A stretch of 6,241 nt of DNA, from assembly GCA_031732875.1 (NCBI GenBank), contig JAVMKL010000081.1, positions 1-6,241 of the forward strand, given 5' to 3'. The position numbers and the translations under genes were made by a program. This DNA is from JAVMKJ01 sp031732875. Its GTDB lineage: Bacteria > Pseudomonadota > Gammaproteobacteria > Competibacterales > Competibacteraceae. The notes below the pieces were generated by a model. The model saw nothing but the letters and a program-made list of their open reading frames with translations, searched no databases and had not been told where the DNA came from. This document shows, in pieces, positions 1 through 6,129 of this stretch. The first letter of the stretch is position 1. Every line of letters starts with the position of its first letter.

Positions 1-88
1 TACGGTTTGCCTTTTGATCGGGCGGTGAATGCGGCAAACTCTCCGCCATGCCTCACTACGTCCGCGCCTGTGGGCTTCGGGGAATGAT

Positions 89-116
89 GTCGGGCAACGC
101 TCCGTTTTTGCCCGAC
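89..116. repeat. Inverted repeat, 9-bp arms (REP-like hairpin)
   Basis: GTCGGGCAA at 89-97 is the exact reverse complement of TTGCCCGAC at 108-116, leaving a 10-nt loop. No T-run follows, so it is not an obvious intrinsic terminator. It is the first tight hairpin of a cluster of three within 150 bp. Confidence 0.6.
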
Positions 117-147
117 CTACCTTGCTCATCGGCAACATGATTGAAAT

Positions 148-164
148 GGCGGGCCATGCCCGCC
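148..164. repeat. Inverted repeat, 7-bp GC-only arms, 3-nt loop
   Basis: GGCGGGC (148-154) pairs perfectly with GCCCGCC (158-164) around the loop CAT. The right arm is followed by CCGACGCAC, similar to the CCCGACCTAC that ends the hairpin at 89-116. This suggests the two are related repeat units in tandem. Confidence 0.55.
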
Positions 165-214
165 CGACGCACATTCGCCGCAATTGGGTTCCGCAGCCAG
201 GTGGATCGACATAT

Positions 215-237
215 AAGGGTACGCAATGCGTACCTTT
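215..237. repeat. Near-perfect palindrome, 11-bp arms, 1-nt centre
   Basis: GGTACGCA (218-225) and TGCGTACC (227-234) are exact reverse complements around a single central A. The pairing extends outward by a G-T wobble and two A-T pairs to 215 and 237. TTTT at 235-238 follows the GC-rich core, so a weak terminator role is conceivable. The central A is also the first base of the small ORF at 226-375, and that ORF's possible Shine-Dalgarno lies in the left arm. Confidence 0.55.
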
Positions 238-375
238 TCCTGCGTGATGACCTACGACGGAAATGCTTTCGAAGTTAAGTCCGCCGATCCCGAGGGGCGA
301 ACTTATGCCCTGCTCCCCGTCCCAGCCGGTCGGTTGATGCAGTTACGGGATGTGCCCGAATATGCGATGGCCTGA
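226..375 (+). CDS. Small hypothetical ORF, 49 aa
   Basis: An ATG at 226 opens a 49-codon frame ending in TGA at 373-375. AAGGG at 215-219 sits 6 nt upstream as a plausible ribosome binding site, and an in-frame stop (TAA, 214-216) excludes a longer start. The product begins MRTFSCVMTYDGNAFEV and ends in AMA; it is soluble-looking, with no membrane segment or motif I recognise. It lies 80 bp upstream of the DUF433 remnant on the same strand, so it could be a leftover of the same accessory locus. The start sits inside a palindrome, which may mean the true 5' end was replaced by a repeat. It may equally be a chance frame. Confidence 0.3.
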   Translation: MRTFSCVMTYDGNAFEVKSADPEGRTYALLPVPAGRLMQLRDVPEYAMA

Positions 376-384
376 TCATCATTT

Positions 385-402
385 ACCCCGGTACGGCGGG
401 GT
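385..402. repeat. Small GC hairpin after the 49-aa ORF
   Basis: ACCCCG (385-390) pairs with CGGGGT (397-402) around a 6-nt loop, 9 bp after the stop codon of the small ORF. No T-run follows on the plus strand, so calling it a terminator would be a guess. Confidence 0.25.
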
Positions 403-455
403 GGTCATGGCTGCTCTCCGTTCGTCGGCAACCTTGGAAGTCTCTACCGGTTGAC

Positions 456-620
456 ATGGGAACAGCCATGGCCGCTTCAACCTACCCGAGAAAAACTAGC
501 ACCATCAGTGAATACGCAAGCGATCTTGCAGGGGAATTCATCCGACGCATCGTCGTTGATCCGGCGATCTGTCGCGGCGAACCATGCGTTCGCGGCTTGC
601 GATGCCCGGTCGATGGAGAT
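456..620 (+). pseudogene. 5' remnant of a DUF433-domain (antitoxin-like) gene
   Basis: Translation from ATG 456 gives RIVVDPAICRGEPCVRG at residues 31-47, followed by LRCPV. This is the characteristic opening of the DUF433 domain (typically I-DP-IC-GKPCIRGTR-PV). DUF433 proteins are small and DNA-binding in style, often paired with a PIN-like DUF5615 toxin. Only about 22 residues of the roughly 55-residue domain remain; after PV (position 611) similarity stops. The frame then stays open only because it runs antisense through the ferredoxin and coaD genes. In the +1 frame, MEI and a TAA follow at 613-624, so a frameshift near 612 could also be involved. No toxin partner is visible. The start is uncertain: ATG 468 has a better upstream GGGA than ATG 456. 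The first 29 residues are not part of the domain and I do not recognise them. Confidence 0.6.
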
Positions 621-872
621 CTAAGCGGCGCTGCTCAACCGCTCGTACTTGGCGCGCAACTGTTCGTCGGTTTCGGGGTGCTTCGGGTCGGGAATGATGC
701 AGTCCACCGGGCAGACCTCGATGCATTGCGGGGTATCGTAGTGACCCACGCATTGGGTGCAGAGATTCGGATCGATCTCGTAGATCTCGTCGCCTTGGGA
801 AATCGCTTCGTTCGGGCACTCCGGCTCGCACACGTCGCAATTGATACATTCGTCGGTGATCATCAGTGCCAT
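621..872 (-). CDS. yfhL: YfhL/Alvin-type 2[4Fe-4S] ferredoxin, 83 aa
   Basis: This is a small cytoplasmic electron carrier with two [4Fe-4S] clusters. From the start at 872 the protein begins MALMITDECINC, the classic N-terminus of the family. The cysteines are C9-x2-C12-x2-C15-x3-C19 and C38-x2-C41-x8-C50-x3-C54, plus the extra C58. The longer spacing between the second and third cysteines of the second set (here a GHYDTPQ-containing loop) and the C-terminal extension (about 60-83) are the hallmarks of the Allochromatium vinosum ferredoxin type. An upstream in-frame ATG at 896 would add 8 residues, but GAGGAG lies 6 nt before the 872 start, which I prefer. It is last in the minus-strand gene series, 113 bp after coaD, a pairing also known in Pseudomonas. 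Its redox partner is not shown here. The stop TAG (621-623) abuts the DUF433 remnant. Confidence 0.95.
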   Translation of the reverse strand: MALMITDECINCDVCEPECPNEAISQGDEIYEIDPNLCTQCVGHYDTPQCIEVCPVDCIIPDPKHPETDEQLRAKYERLSSAA

Positions 873-878
873 GGCTGG

Positions 879-884
879 CTCCTC
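879..884 (-). promoter_or_regulatory. Ribosome binding site of the ferredoxin gene
   Basis: GAGGAG on the minus strand lies 6 nt before the ATG at 872. It decides that start over the in-frame ATG at 896, for which this motif would lie inside the coding region. Confidence 0.7.
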
Positions 885-985
885 GTTCTGTTTCAATTCA
901 CGGTCGGCCTTATTCCACCGGCTGACACATTGAAACCCACCGCGCCCGAAATCAGTCGCGCCGGATTTCCGATCATTTTACTCGA

Positions 986-1474
986 TTATTTTCGGGATGC
1001 GAATTTTGCCGCCAGCGCCGCTTCGACCTTGGGATGGACGAACGGCGCGATGTTGCCGCCCAGCTTGGCGACCTCGCGGACCAGGCTGGAGGAAATGAAG
1101 GCGTACTGTTCGGCGGGGGTCAGGAAAATGGACTCGATCTGTGGATTCAGCCGGCGGTTCATGCTGGCCAACTGGAACTCGAATTCAAAATCGGCGACGG
1201 CGCGCAAGCCGCGCATGAGGACGTTGGCGCCGATGCTCTTGGCGTAGTCGACCAGCAGGATATCGAAGCCGCGCACCTCGACATGGGGAATGTGCGCCAC
1301 GACCTCGCGCACCAGCGCCACCCGCTCTTCCAGCGAGAACAGCGGCTGCTTGTTGGGGTTGGCGGCAATGCTGACGATCAGCCGGTCGAACATGCGGGCG
1401 CCGCGCTCGATCAGGTCGGCATGACCGTTGGTGATGGGGTCGAAAGTGCCCGGGTAGATGGCGGCGACGGACAT
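986..1474 (-). CDS. coaD: Phosphopantetheine adenylyltransferase, 162 aa
   Basis: CoaD transfers AMP from ATP to 4'-phosphopantetheine, giving dephospho-CoA and pyrophosphate; this is the penultimate step of coenzyme A synthesis, in the cytoplasm. The nucleotidyltransferase signature YPGTFDPITNGH is at residues 7-18, with T10 and H18 in the catalytic positions. K42 lies in the NPNKQP segment, RGLR is at 88-91, and ISSSLVRE at 127-134 is the second family signature. The length is normal (159 aa in E. coli). ATG 1474 has AGGA 6 nt upstream (1481-1484). The gene lies 64 bp downstream of rsmD on the same strand and is probably cotranscribed. No promoter is evident in that gap. The sequence looks intact, with no missing key residue. 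Confidence 0.97.
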   Translation of the reverse strand: MSVAAIYPGTFDPITNGHADLIERGARMFDRLIVSIAANPNKQPLFSLEERVALVREVVAHIPHVEVRGFDILLVDYAKSIGANVLMRGLRAVADFEFEFQLASMNRRLNPQIESIFLTPAEQYAFISSSLVREVAKLGGNIAPFVHPKVEAALAAKFASRK

Positions 1475-1538
1475 GACGGTTCCTGGCGGCTGTCAAGGGT
1501 TGGGCGGATTATCGGGAAAGCCGTGCGGCAAGGCAACC

Positions 1539-2150
1539 TTACTCCCCTCGCCCGCCAGCGGGAGAGGGGGCGAGGGCTGGCGCTTCCCGCCGGGCCAGCC
1601 GGCAAGCGACCGCCCCGGCGATCTTTTCCCGATGAGACGTCCAGTTGGCGGGCAAGGGAAGTGGCTGCAGATCCACTTCCGCCTCCAGGTAGATCCAGGC
1701 GGTTTCCGCCAACCAGCCGCTCTGTTCCAGCATCGCGCAAACCGGCTCCAGCAACCCTTCGCCAAAGGGTGGATCGAGCAGCACGATTTCGAACGGCGTT
1801 CCCGGCCGGTGCAGCCAGGCCCGCGCGTCGGCCTGCTCGACCCGCAGGCCCCGGGCGTTCAACCGCACCAGGTTCTCGCGCAGGAGGCGGACCGCAAGTG
1901 GATGGCGTTCGACGAACACCACTTCCGCCGCGCCGCGCGACAACGCTTCGATGCCGAGCGCGCCGCTGCCGGCGAAGAGATCCAGGCACCGGGCGCCGGG
2001 CAGGATCGGAGCCAGCCAGTTGAACAGGGTTTCCCGCACTCGGTCGGGGGTGGGCCGCAGCCCCGGCAGGTCCGGGAATTCCAGCCGCCGGCCGCGCCAC
2101 TGGCCCGCGATGACGCGCAACCGGTTAGCGTGTTCCCCGCGCCGGTTCAC
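1539..2150 (-). CDS. rsmD: 16S rRNA (guanine-966-N2) methyltransferase, 203 aa
   Basis: RsmD uses S-adenosylmethionine to methylate N2 of G966 in 16S rRNA during small-subunit assembly. The N-terminal RVIAGQWRGRRL and LRPTPDRVRETLFNWL (residues 31-46) are typical. The SAM-binding motif I is LDLFAGSGALG (56-66), and the catalytic DPPF is at 126-129, as in E. coli RsmD. The usual C-terminus, REKIAGAV...RREA, ends near residue 190. The remaining 13 residues (191-203, PALAPSPAGGRGE) are encoded exactly by the hairpin repeat at 1542-1580, so the natural stop appears to have been displaced. The start is GTG, overlapping the upstream M16 gene's TGA by 4 bases (GTGA), which suggests translational coupling. 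There is no strong Shine-Dalgarno of its own. Confidence 0.95.
   Translation of the reverse strand: MNRRGEHANRLRVIAGQWRGRRLEFPDLPGLRPTPDRVRETLFNWLAPILPGARCLDLFAGSGALGIEALSRGAAEVVFVERHPLAVRLLRENLVRLNARGLRVEQADARAWLHRPGTPFEIVLLDPPFGEGLLEPVCAMLEQSGWLAETAWIYLEAEVDLQPLPLPANWTSHREKIAGAVACRLARREAPALAPSPAGGRGE
1542..1580 (+). repeat. Dispersed hairpin repeat, copy C, inside rsmD 3' end
   Basis: This copy reads CTCCCCTCGCCC, a 6-nt loop, then GGGAGAGGGG and a G-rich tail. The arms are 1544-1553 and 1560-1569, with 9 of 10 positions paired (G1550/A1563 mismatch). It is the most diverged of the three copies and may be the oldest. It lies wholly inside the rsmD frame and ends directly at the stop codon. 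Confidence 0.75.
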
Positions 2151-3505
2151 GAACCCGCCGAACCCGCCGGAGCCGGCCCGGCCTGGGCAGCCGGGCCGCC
2201 ACCGACGATGACCGTGATCAACTTGTCTGGCTGGACATGCCGTTGCCAGGCCGCCTTGACCTGTTCCAGGTCGATGCCGTCCATCGTTTCGATGTGGTTT
2301 TGCAAGTAATCCAGCGGCAGATCGTAGAAGGCGATTCCACCCAGGGCGTTGACCAGTTTGCCGTTGCCGGCGATGTCGAGCGCAAAGCCCCCGGTAATGT
2401 TCCGCCGCGCTTCTTCCAGAAGCTGCGCGGCGGGACCCTGGGCGGTGAACTCGCGCAACGTGATCTGGGCCACCCGCAGCGCGGTATCGACCTGATCGTT
2501 GCGGGTTTGCAGGTTGATCAGGAACGGCCCGGCCTGCCGCATGGGGGAAAAAGCGCTGTAGGCGCCATAAGCCAGCCCGCGCTTTTCGCGAATCTCCTGG
2601 GACAATTGCGACACCAGCCCGTTGCCGCCCAACACGTGGTTGCCCAGATAAAGCGCGTAGTAGTCGGGATCGGCACGGCTGACCCCGATTTGGCCGATCA
2701 GAATATGGCTCTGGCTGGAGGGGTGGGGAATACGGATCGTTTGACTGGTCGGGACCGGAGGGGGCGGCGGCGGCGGGGGTATCGTCTCTCCCTTGGGCAG
2801 GCCGCCGACCAGGGCATTGGCCAGTTGTTCGGCGGCGGCGCGATCCAGATCGCCGACGATGGCGACCACGGCATTGGAGGCGATGTAGTAACGGCGGTGA
2901 AAGTCCTGAATGTCGACGCGGGCGATGGCGTTCAGGCTGGCGGCGGTACCTTCGGGGGGCGAGCCGTAGGGATGGCCGCCGTACAGCGCCTTGAAGAAAG
3001 CGTCCTGGGCGATGGCACCGGGTGACTGGGCGCGTTCCCGCAGCGCCGTCAGCATTTGTTGGCGGACCCGCTCCACGGCGTCCGGGGCGAAGGTCGGTTC
3101 CTTCAGCAAGCGGGCGACGGTTTCGACGGCGGGCTGGAGATAACGCGGGTCGACGAGGCTGCGCAGCGAGACCGAGGCCGCGTCGCGCCGCGAACTGGCG
3201 CCCAATCGGGCGCCGACCTGGTCCAGTCGGTCGGCGATGATATCGGCGGTCCAGTCGCCGGCGCCTTCCTCCAGGAGAGCGCTGGTCAGCCTCGCCAGTC
3301 CGGGCCGCTCGCCGTCGCGAACCGAGCCGGCGTTGAACAGGATCTGCGCGTCCACCATCGGCAGTTCCCGGGCCGGGATGAAGTAGACCGGCACGCCGTT
3401 GGCGGTGCGCCAGTTCTGAATGGCGGGTACGGCGGCGGCCAGGCTGGACGCCAGCAGCAGGACGATGGCCAGAATGCCGGAGAATAACGGTTTCAAGGAG
3501 GGCAT
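2147..3505 (-). CDS. Non-catalytic M16 peptidase-like protein, exported, 452 aa
   Basis: This is an M16 (pitrilysin/insulinase family) protein of the roughly 450-residue bacterial type, with two M16 half-domains. Residues 1-25 form a signal peptide (K5, hydrophobic 8-22, cleavage likely after the AAA at 23-25), placing it in the periplasm or at the outer face of the inner membrane. The zinc motif HxxEH is absent: aligning with its neighbour, the segment is R72-L-T-S-A76. It should therefore not cut peptides itself. The C-terminal half keeps REKRGLAYGAYS (306-317), the conserved R/Y region that helps hold substrate. The halves are joined by a linker with eight consecutive prolines (243-250). 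The most likely role is as partner of the catalytic M16 protein encoded just upstream (60-bp gap). The ATG at 3505 has AAGGA 10 nt upstream. The stop overlaps the rsmD start. The true substrate is unknown. Confidence 0.9.
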   Translation of the reverse strand: MPSLKPLFSGILAIVLLLASSLAAAVPAIQNWRTANGVPVYFIPARELPMVDAQILFNAGSVRDGERPGLARLTSALLEEGAGDWTADIIADRLDQVGARLGASSRRDAASVSLRSLVDPRYLQPAVETVARLLKEPTFAPDAVERVRQQMLTALRERAQSPGAIAQDAFFKALYGGHPYGSPPEGTAASLNAIARVDIQDFHRRYYIASNAVVAIVGDLDRAAAEQLANALVGGLPKGETIPPPPPPPPVPTSQTIRIPHPSSQSHILIGQIGVSRADPDYYALYLGNHVLGGNGLVSQLSQEIREKRGLAYGAYSAFSPMRQAGPFLINLQTRNDQVDTALRVAQITLREFTAQGPAAQLLEEARRNITGGFALDIAGNGKLVNALGGIAFYDLPLDYLQNHIETMDGIDLEQVKAAWQRHVQPDKLITVIVGGGPAAQAGPAPAGSAGS

Positions 3506-3523
3506 GATGGAAAAATCCTTAAG

Positions 3524-3564
3524 CTCCTCTCTCCCCTGACGGGAGAGGGGTCGGGAGTGAGGGG
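3524..3564 (+). repeat. Dispersed hairpin repeat, copy B, between the M16 genes
   Basis: The arms CCTCTCTCCC (3526-3535) and GGGAGAGGGG (3541-3550) pair over 10 bp with one G-T wobble and a 5-nt loop, followed by TCGGGAGTGAGGGG. The element fills two thirds of the 60-bp gap between the M16 genes and ends one base from the stop codon of the catalytic gene. No T-run immediately follows on either strand. It could act as an RNA stem that changes the expression ratio of the two genes. Confidence 0.8.
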
Positions 3565-3565
3565 A

Positions 3566-4942
3566 TTAGCGAATGGCATGATCCATTCCAGCAGCGGGCG
3601 CGCTCGGCTGGCGGCCGTCCAGCGGCAGCGGTTCCAGGATCGCCACGGTCAGCCGGTCGTCGGTCAGATACTTGCGGGCGACCTCGCGCACCTGTTCCGG
3701 GGTGACCGCCTGAATCCGTCGCACGTAATCATCGAGCTTGTTCCAGCCCAGACCGACGGTTTCCAAGGTTCCCAGCCGCATCCCCTGATAGAACATTGAA
3801 TCCTGCTGGTAGACATCGGCGGCGACCACTTGCGCCACCACCCGCGCCAGTTCGTCGGCGCTGACCGGTTCCTCGCGCAGTCGCGCCACCTCGGTGCGCA
3901 GGGCCTGCTCCAGTTCGGCGTTGGTACGACCCGGCGCGGGATTGCCGGCCAGCACGAACAATTCGTCCAGCCGCGAAGCTGGGCTATAGCCGGCGTCGGC
4001 GTCGGCGGCGACCTGGCGGCCGCGAATGAGGTTCCGGCTGAGGCGCGCGCTGGCCCCGCCGTCGAGAATACCTTCCAGCACCACCAGCGCATACGGTTCC
4101 CAGTCCTCGGTGGCGGTCTTCAGGGTTGGCGCCTTGTAACCCAGCGTCACGTAAGGCACTTCCGCCGGGGTTTTGATCATGATCCGCCGCTCGCCCTGTT
4201 GAGGGACTTCCGCCGCCGGTTTGAGCGGCGCGAGCGTGCTCGGACTCAAGGGGCCGAAGTGTTTTTCGGCCAACTCGCGGACCTTGGCCGGGTCCACGTC
4301 GCCGACCACCACCAGCGTGGCGTTGTTCGGCGCATACCACTGCTGGTACCAGCGGCGCAGATCGTCCGGGGAGATCGCTTGAATATCCTGCATCCAGCCG
4401 ATGATCGGATGGCGGTAGGGACTGGTGACATAGGCGGCGGCCAGAAATTGCTCTTGGGTCAGCGCTTCCGGCTGGTCGTCGGTGCGCAACCGGCGCTCCT
4501 CGGCCACCACTTGGGCTTCTTTGGTGACATCTTCCGGCTTGAGCAACAGGTGACGCATCCGGTCCGCCTCCAGCCGGAAGCTGAGTTCCAGCCGATCCTT
4601 TTCCAGCGTCTGGAAGTAGGCGGTGTAGTCGTGACTGGTGAAGGCGTTTTCGTTCCCGCCGTTGGCGGCGATGATGCGGGAGAACTCGCCGCCCGGCACG
4701 TCCGGGGTGCCCTTGAACATCATGTGTTCCAACAGGTGCGAGATGCCGGTCAGGCCGCTGGGTTCGTAGCTGGAGCCGACCTTGTACCAGACTTGGGAAA
4801 CCACCACGGGCGCGCGATGATCTTCGCGCACCAGAACCTTCAGGCCGTTGGCGAGGATAAATTCGTGGACGGGGGCGGCCGCGAAGGTGGATGTGGCGCT
4901 TAACAACCATGTAAACAATAACTTGTCGAGGTATTTAGGCAT
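3566..4942 (-). CDS. M16 family zinc metallopeptidase, exported, 458 aa
   Basis: This is the catalytic member of an M16B peptidase pair. From ATG 4942 the protein starts MPKYLDK, followed by a hydrophobic stretch (residues 8-20) and AAA at 21-23, a signal peptide with cleavage after A22 or A23. The inverted zinc motif is H69-L-L-E72-H73 (in GISHLLEHMMFKGT), with the third ligand most likely E148 in VVAEERRLRTDD. NGGNENAFTSHDYTAYF (94-110) is a well-conserved M16 segment. The length is normal for the two-domain bacterial family. The frame is open up to 5098, but a start there would run into ftsY and spoil the signal peptide, so I chose 4942. No strong Shine-Dalgarno precedes it. It is the first gene of the minus-strand group, divergent from ftsY. 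M16 enzymes degrade peptides held in a closed chamber; the physiological substrate is not known from sequence. Confidence 0.93.
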   Translation of the reverse strand: MPKYLDKLLFTWLLSATSTFAAAPVHEFILANGLKVLVREDHRAPVVVSQVWYKVGSSYEPSGLTGISHLLEHMMFKGTPDVPGGEFSRIIAANGGNENAFTSHDYTAYFQTLEKDRLELSFRLEADRMRHLLLKPEDVTKEAQVVAEERRLRTDDQPEALTQEQFLAAAYVTSPYRHPIIGWMQDIQAISPDDLRRWYQQWYAPNNATLVVVGDVDPAKVRELAEKHFGPLSPSTLAPLKPAAEVPQQGERRIMIKTPAEVPYVTLGYKAPTLKTATEDWEPYALVVLEGILDGGASARLSRNLIRGRQVAADADAGYSPASRLDELFVLAGNPAPGRTNAELEQALRTEVARLREEPVSADELARVVAQVVAADVYQQDSMFYQGMRLGTLETVGLGWNKLDDYVRRIQAVTPEQVREVARKYLTDDRLTVAILEPLPLDGRQPSAPAAGMDHAIR

Positions 4943-5036
4943 GATCTTCGGTGTCGAACGTAATAGGTGCCTGCGTACAACAGACTGAAATGGTACGATA
5001 AGTTCCATACCGCATGATCGCATCGATGAGTTCGCC
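4943..5036. promoter_or_regulatory. Divergent intergenic region between the M16 operon and ftsY
   Basis: Both ftsY (rightward) and the five-gene minus-strand group (leftward) start from this 94-bp gap, so promoters for both should lie in or near it. It is visibly more AT-rich than the flanking genes. TACGAT at 4994-4999 is a possible -10 for ftsY, but no good -35 lies 16-18 bp upstream. On the other strand I see no convincing pair of hexamers. The promoter assignment rests on gene layout rather than on motifs. Confidence 0.5.
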
Positions 5037-6119
5037 ATGACTGACCCGAAGCATGATTCCACCAAGCCGGTTCCCGCGCCCGAGGCGCCGGAGCGCAAGA
5101 AAGCCAGCCTGTTCGAAGTCCTGAACCGACCGATTCACTTCCCCTTCCGCAAGGACCGCGCATCCGACGCGGCGGCCGAGCCGACCGAACCCAAACCCGA
5201 GCGCTTCGCCCGGCTACGCGATCGGCTGCGGCGCACCCGCCAAGGTCTGGTCAGCGGACTGGGTGGTCTGTTCTCCGGCCGGAAACTGGACGACGAGGCG
5301 TTGGAGGAACTGGAGAGCCGCCTGCTGCTGGCCGATGTCGGGGTGGAGGTGACCAACCATTTGATGAAGCATCTGGCCGAACGGGTCTCGCGCCAGCAAT
5401 TGAACGACGTGCCGGCGTTGCTGCGGGCTTTGCACGATGAACTGCTGGCCATCCTTGCTCCCTGTGGCCAGCCGCTCCAACTCGGCGAGGCCCGGCCCTA
5501 TACCGTCCTGATGGTCGGCGTCAACGGTGTCGGCAAAACCACCACCATCGGCAAACTGGCGAAAAAGTTACAGCACGATGGCCATTCAGTGCTACTGGCG
5601 GCCGGCGATACCTTCCGCGCCGCCGCCGTCGAGCAACTGCAGGTCTGGGGCGAGCGCAACCGGATCGCGGTGATCGCCCAGCAGAGCGGCGCCGACGCCG
5701 CCTCGGTGATTTACGACGCCATCCAGGCCGCCAAGGCCCGGCAGGTGGACGTGGTGATCGCCGACACCGCTGGCCGGTTGCACACCCAGTCGAATTTGAT
5801 GGAGGAACTGAAGAAGATCAAGCGGGTCATGGGCAAGGTGGATGCCGCCGCCCCGCATGAAGTGTTGCTGGTGGTGGATGCCAGCACCGGCCAGAACGCA
5901 CTGAACCAGGCCGTGCAGTTCCACGAGGCGGTGGGCGTGACCGGTCTGATCCTGACCAAGCTGGACGGCACCGCCAAGGGGGGCATCGTATTCGCCATCG
6001 CCCGCCGCCTGGGCTTGCCGATCCGCTTCATCGGCGTCGGCGAGAGCATCGAGGATTTGCGGCAGTTCGACGCCGCCGAGTTCGTCGCCGCCCTGCTGGG
6101 CGAGGATGGGGACGATTGA
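5037..6119 (+). CDS. ftsY: Signal recognition particle receptor FtsY, 360 aa
   Basis: FtsY is the membrane-associated GTPase that docks ribosome-SRP complexes at the SecYEG translocon. Order of parts: a proline- and charge-rich N-terminal region (1-55), a basic stretch rich in arginine (56-70), the helical N domain (about 70-150), then the GTPase NG core. Motifs are the P-loop GVNGVGKTTT (161-170), DTFRAAA (191-197), DTAGR (243-247), TKLDG (307-311) and GVGE (333-336). The C-terminus carries DLRQF (340-344), where DLRPF is usual. The N-terminal acidic A region is short compared with E. coli FtsY (497 aa). ATG 5037 is chosen because the protein start MTDPKHD follows a weak GATGAG; no other in-frame start is better. 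FtsE/FtsX usually follow, but no ftsE start is visible before the window ends. Confidence 0.97.
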   Translation: MTDPKHDSTKPVPAPEAPERKKASLFEVLNRPIHFPFRKDRASDAAAEPTEPKPERFARLRDRLRRTRQGLVSGLGGLFSGRKLDDEALEELESRLLLADVGVEVTNHLMKHLAERVSRQQLNDVPALLRALHDELLAILAPCGQPLQLGEARPYTVLMVGVNGVGKTTTIGKLAKKLQHDGHSVLLAAGDTFRAAAVEQLQVWGERNRIAVIAQQSGADAASVIYDAIQAAKARQVDVVIADTAGRLHTQSNLMEELKKIKRVMGKVDAAAPHEVLLVVDASTGQNALNQAVQFHEAVGVTGLILTKLDGTAKGGIVFAIARRLGLPIRFIGVGESIEDLRQFDAAEFVAALLGEDGDD

Positions 6120-6129
6120 GAACCCGTAC

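Larger units (their letters stand above)
1..225. other. Non-coding stretch rich in short inverted repeats
   Basis: I see no convincing gene here. An open frame at 29-247 exists, but its translation runs straight through the hairpin arms and has no recognisable domain, so I read it as repeat-derived. The stretch holds several inverted repeats: a loose pair of 7-base arms (5-11 and 33-39, loop 21 nt), and the tighter hairpins listed separately at 89-116, 148-164 and 215-237. The style, with GTCGGGCAA/TTGCCCGAC arms ending in CCTAC, resembles the small dispersed hairpin repeats common in proteobacterial intergenic DNA. Whether it belongs to one named family cannot be decided from one window. Confidence 0.5.

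Noticed and set aside
29..247. 72-codon open frame on the plus strand
   Set aside because: It translates through three hairpin repeats, has no recognisable domain or ribosome binding site, and looks like repeat-derived sequence.
624..1247. Continuation of the DUF433 frame to a 263-codon ORF
   Set aside because: Beyond 620 the frame is antisense to the ferredoxin and coaD genes, whose identities are certain; the length is a by-product of high GC content.
1491..1496. TTGACA on the minus strand just before coaD as a promoter -35 box
   Set aside because: The sequence 17 bp further on (TGTCCG) is inside coaD and is not a -10 box.
1034..2309. Long plus-strand open frames opposite coaD, rsmD and the M16 gene
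   Set aside because: These are antisense shadows of well-identified minus-strand genes; their translations are low-complexity and rich in Arg, Pro and Gly.
4943..5098. Upstream start for the catalytic M16 gene, giving 510 aa
   Set aside because: The extra 52 residues would overlap the ftsY start, place the signal peptide internally, and are not typical of the family.
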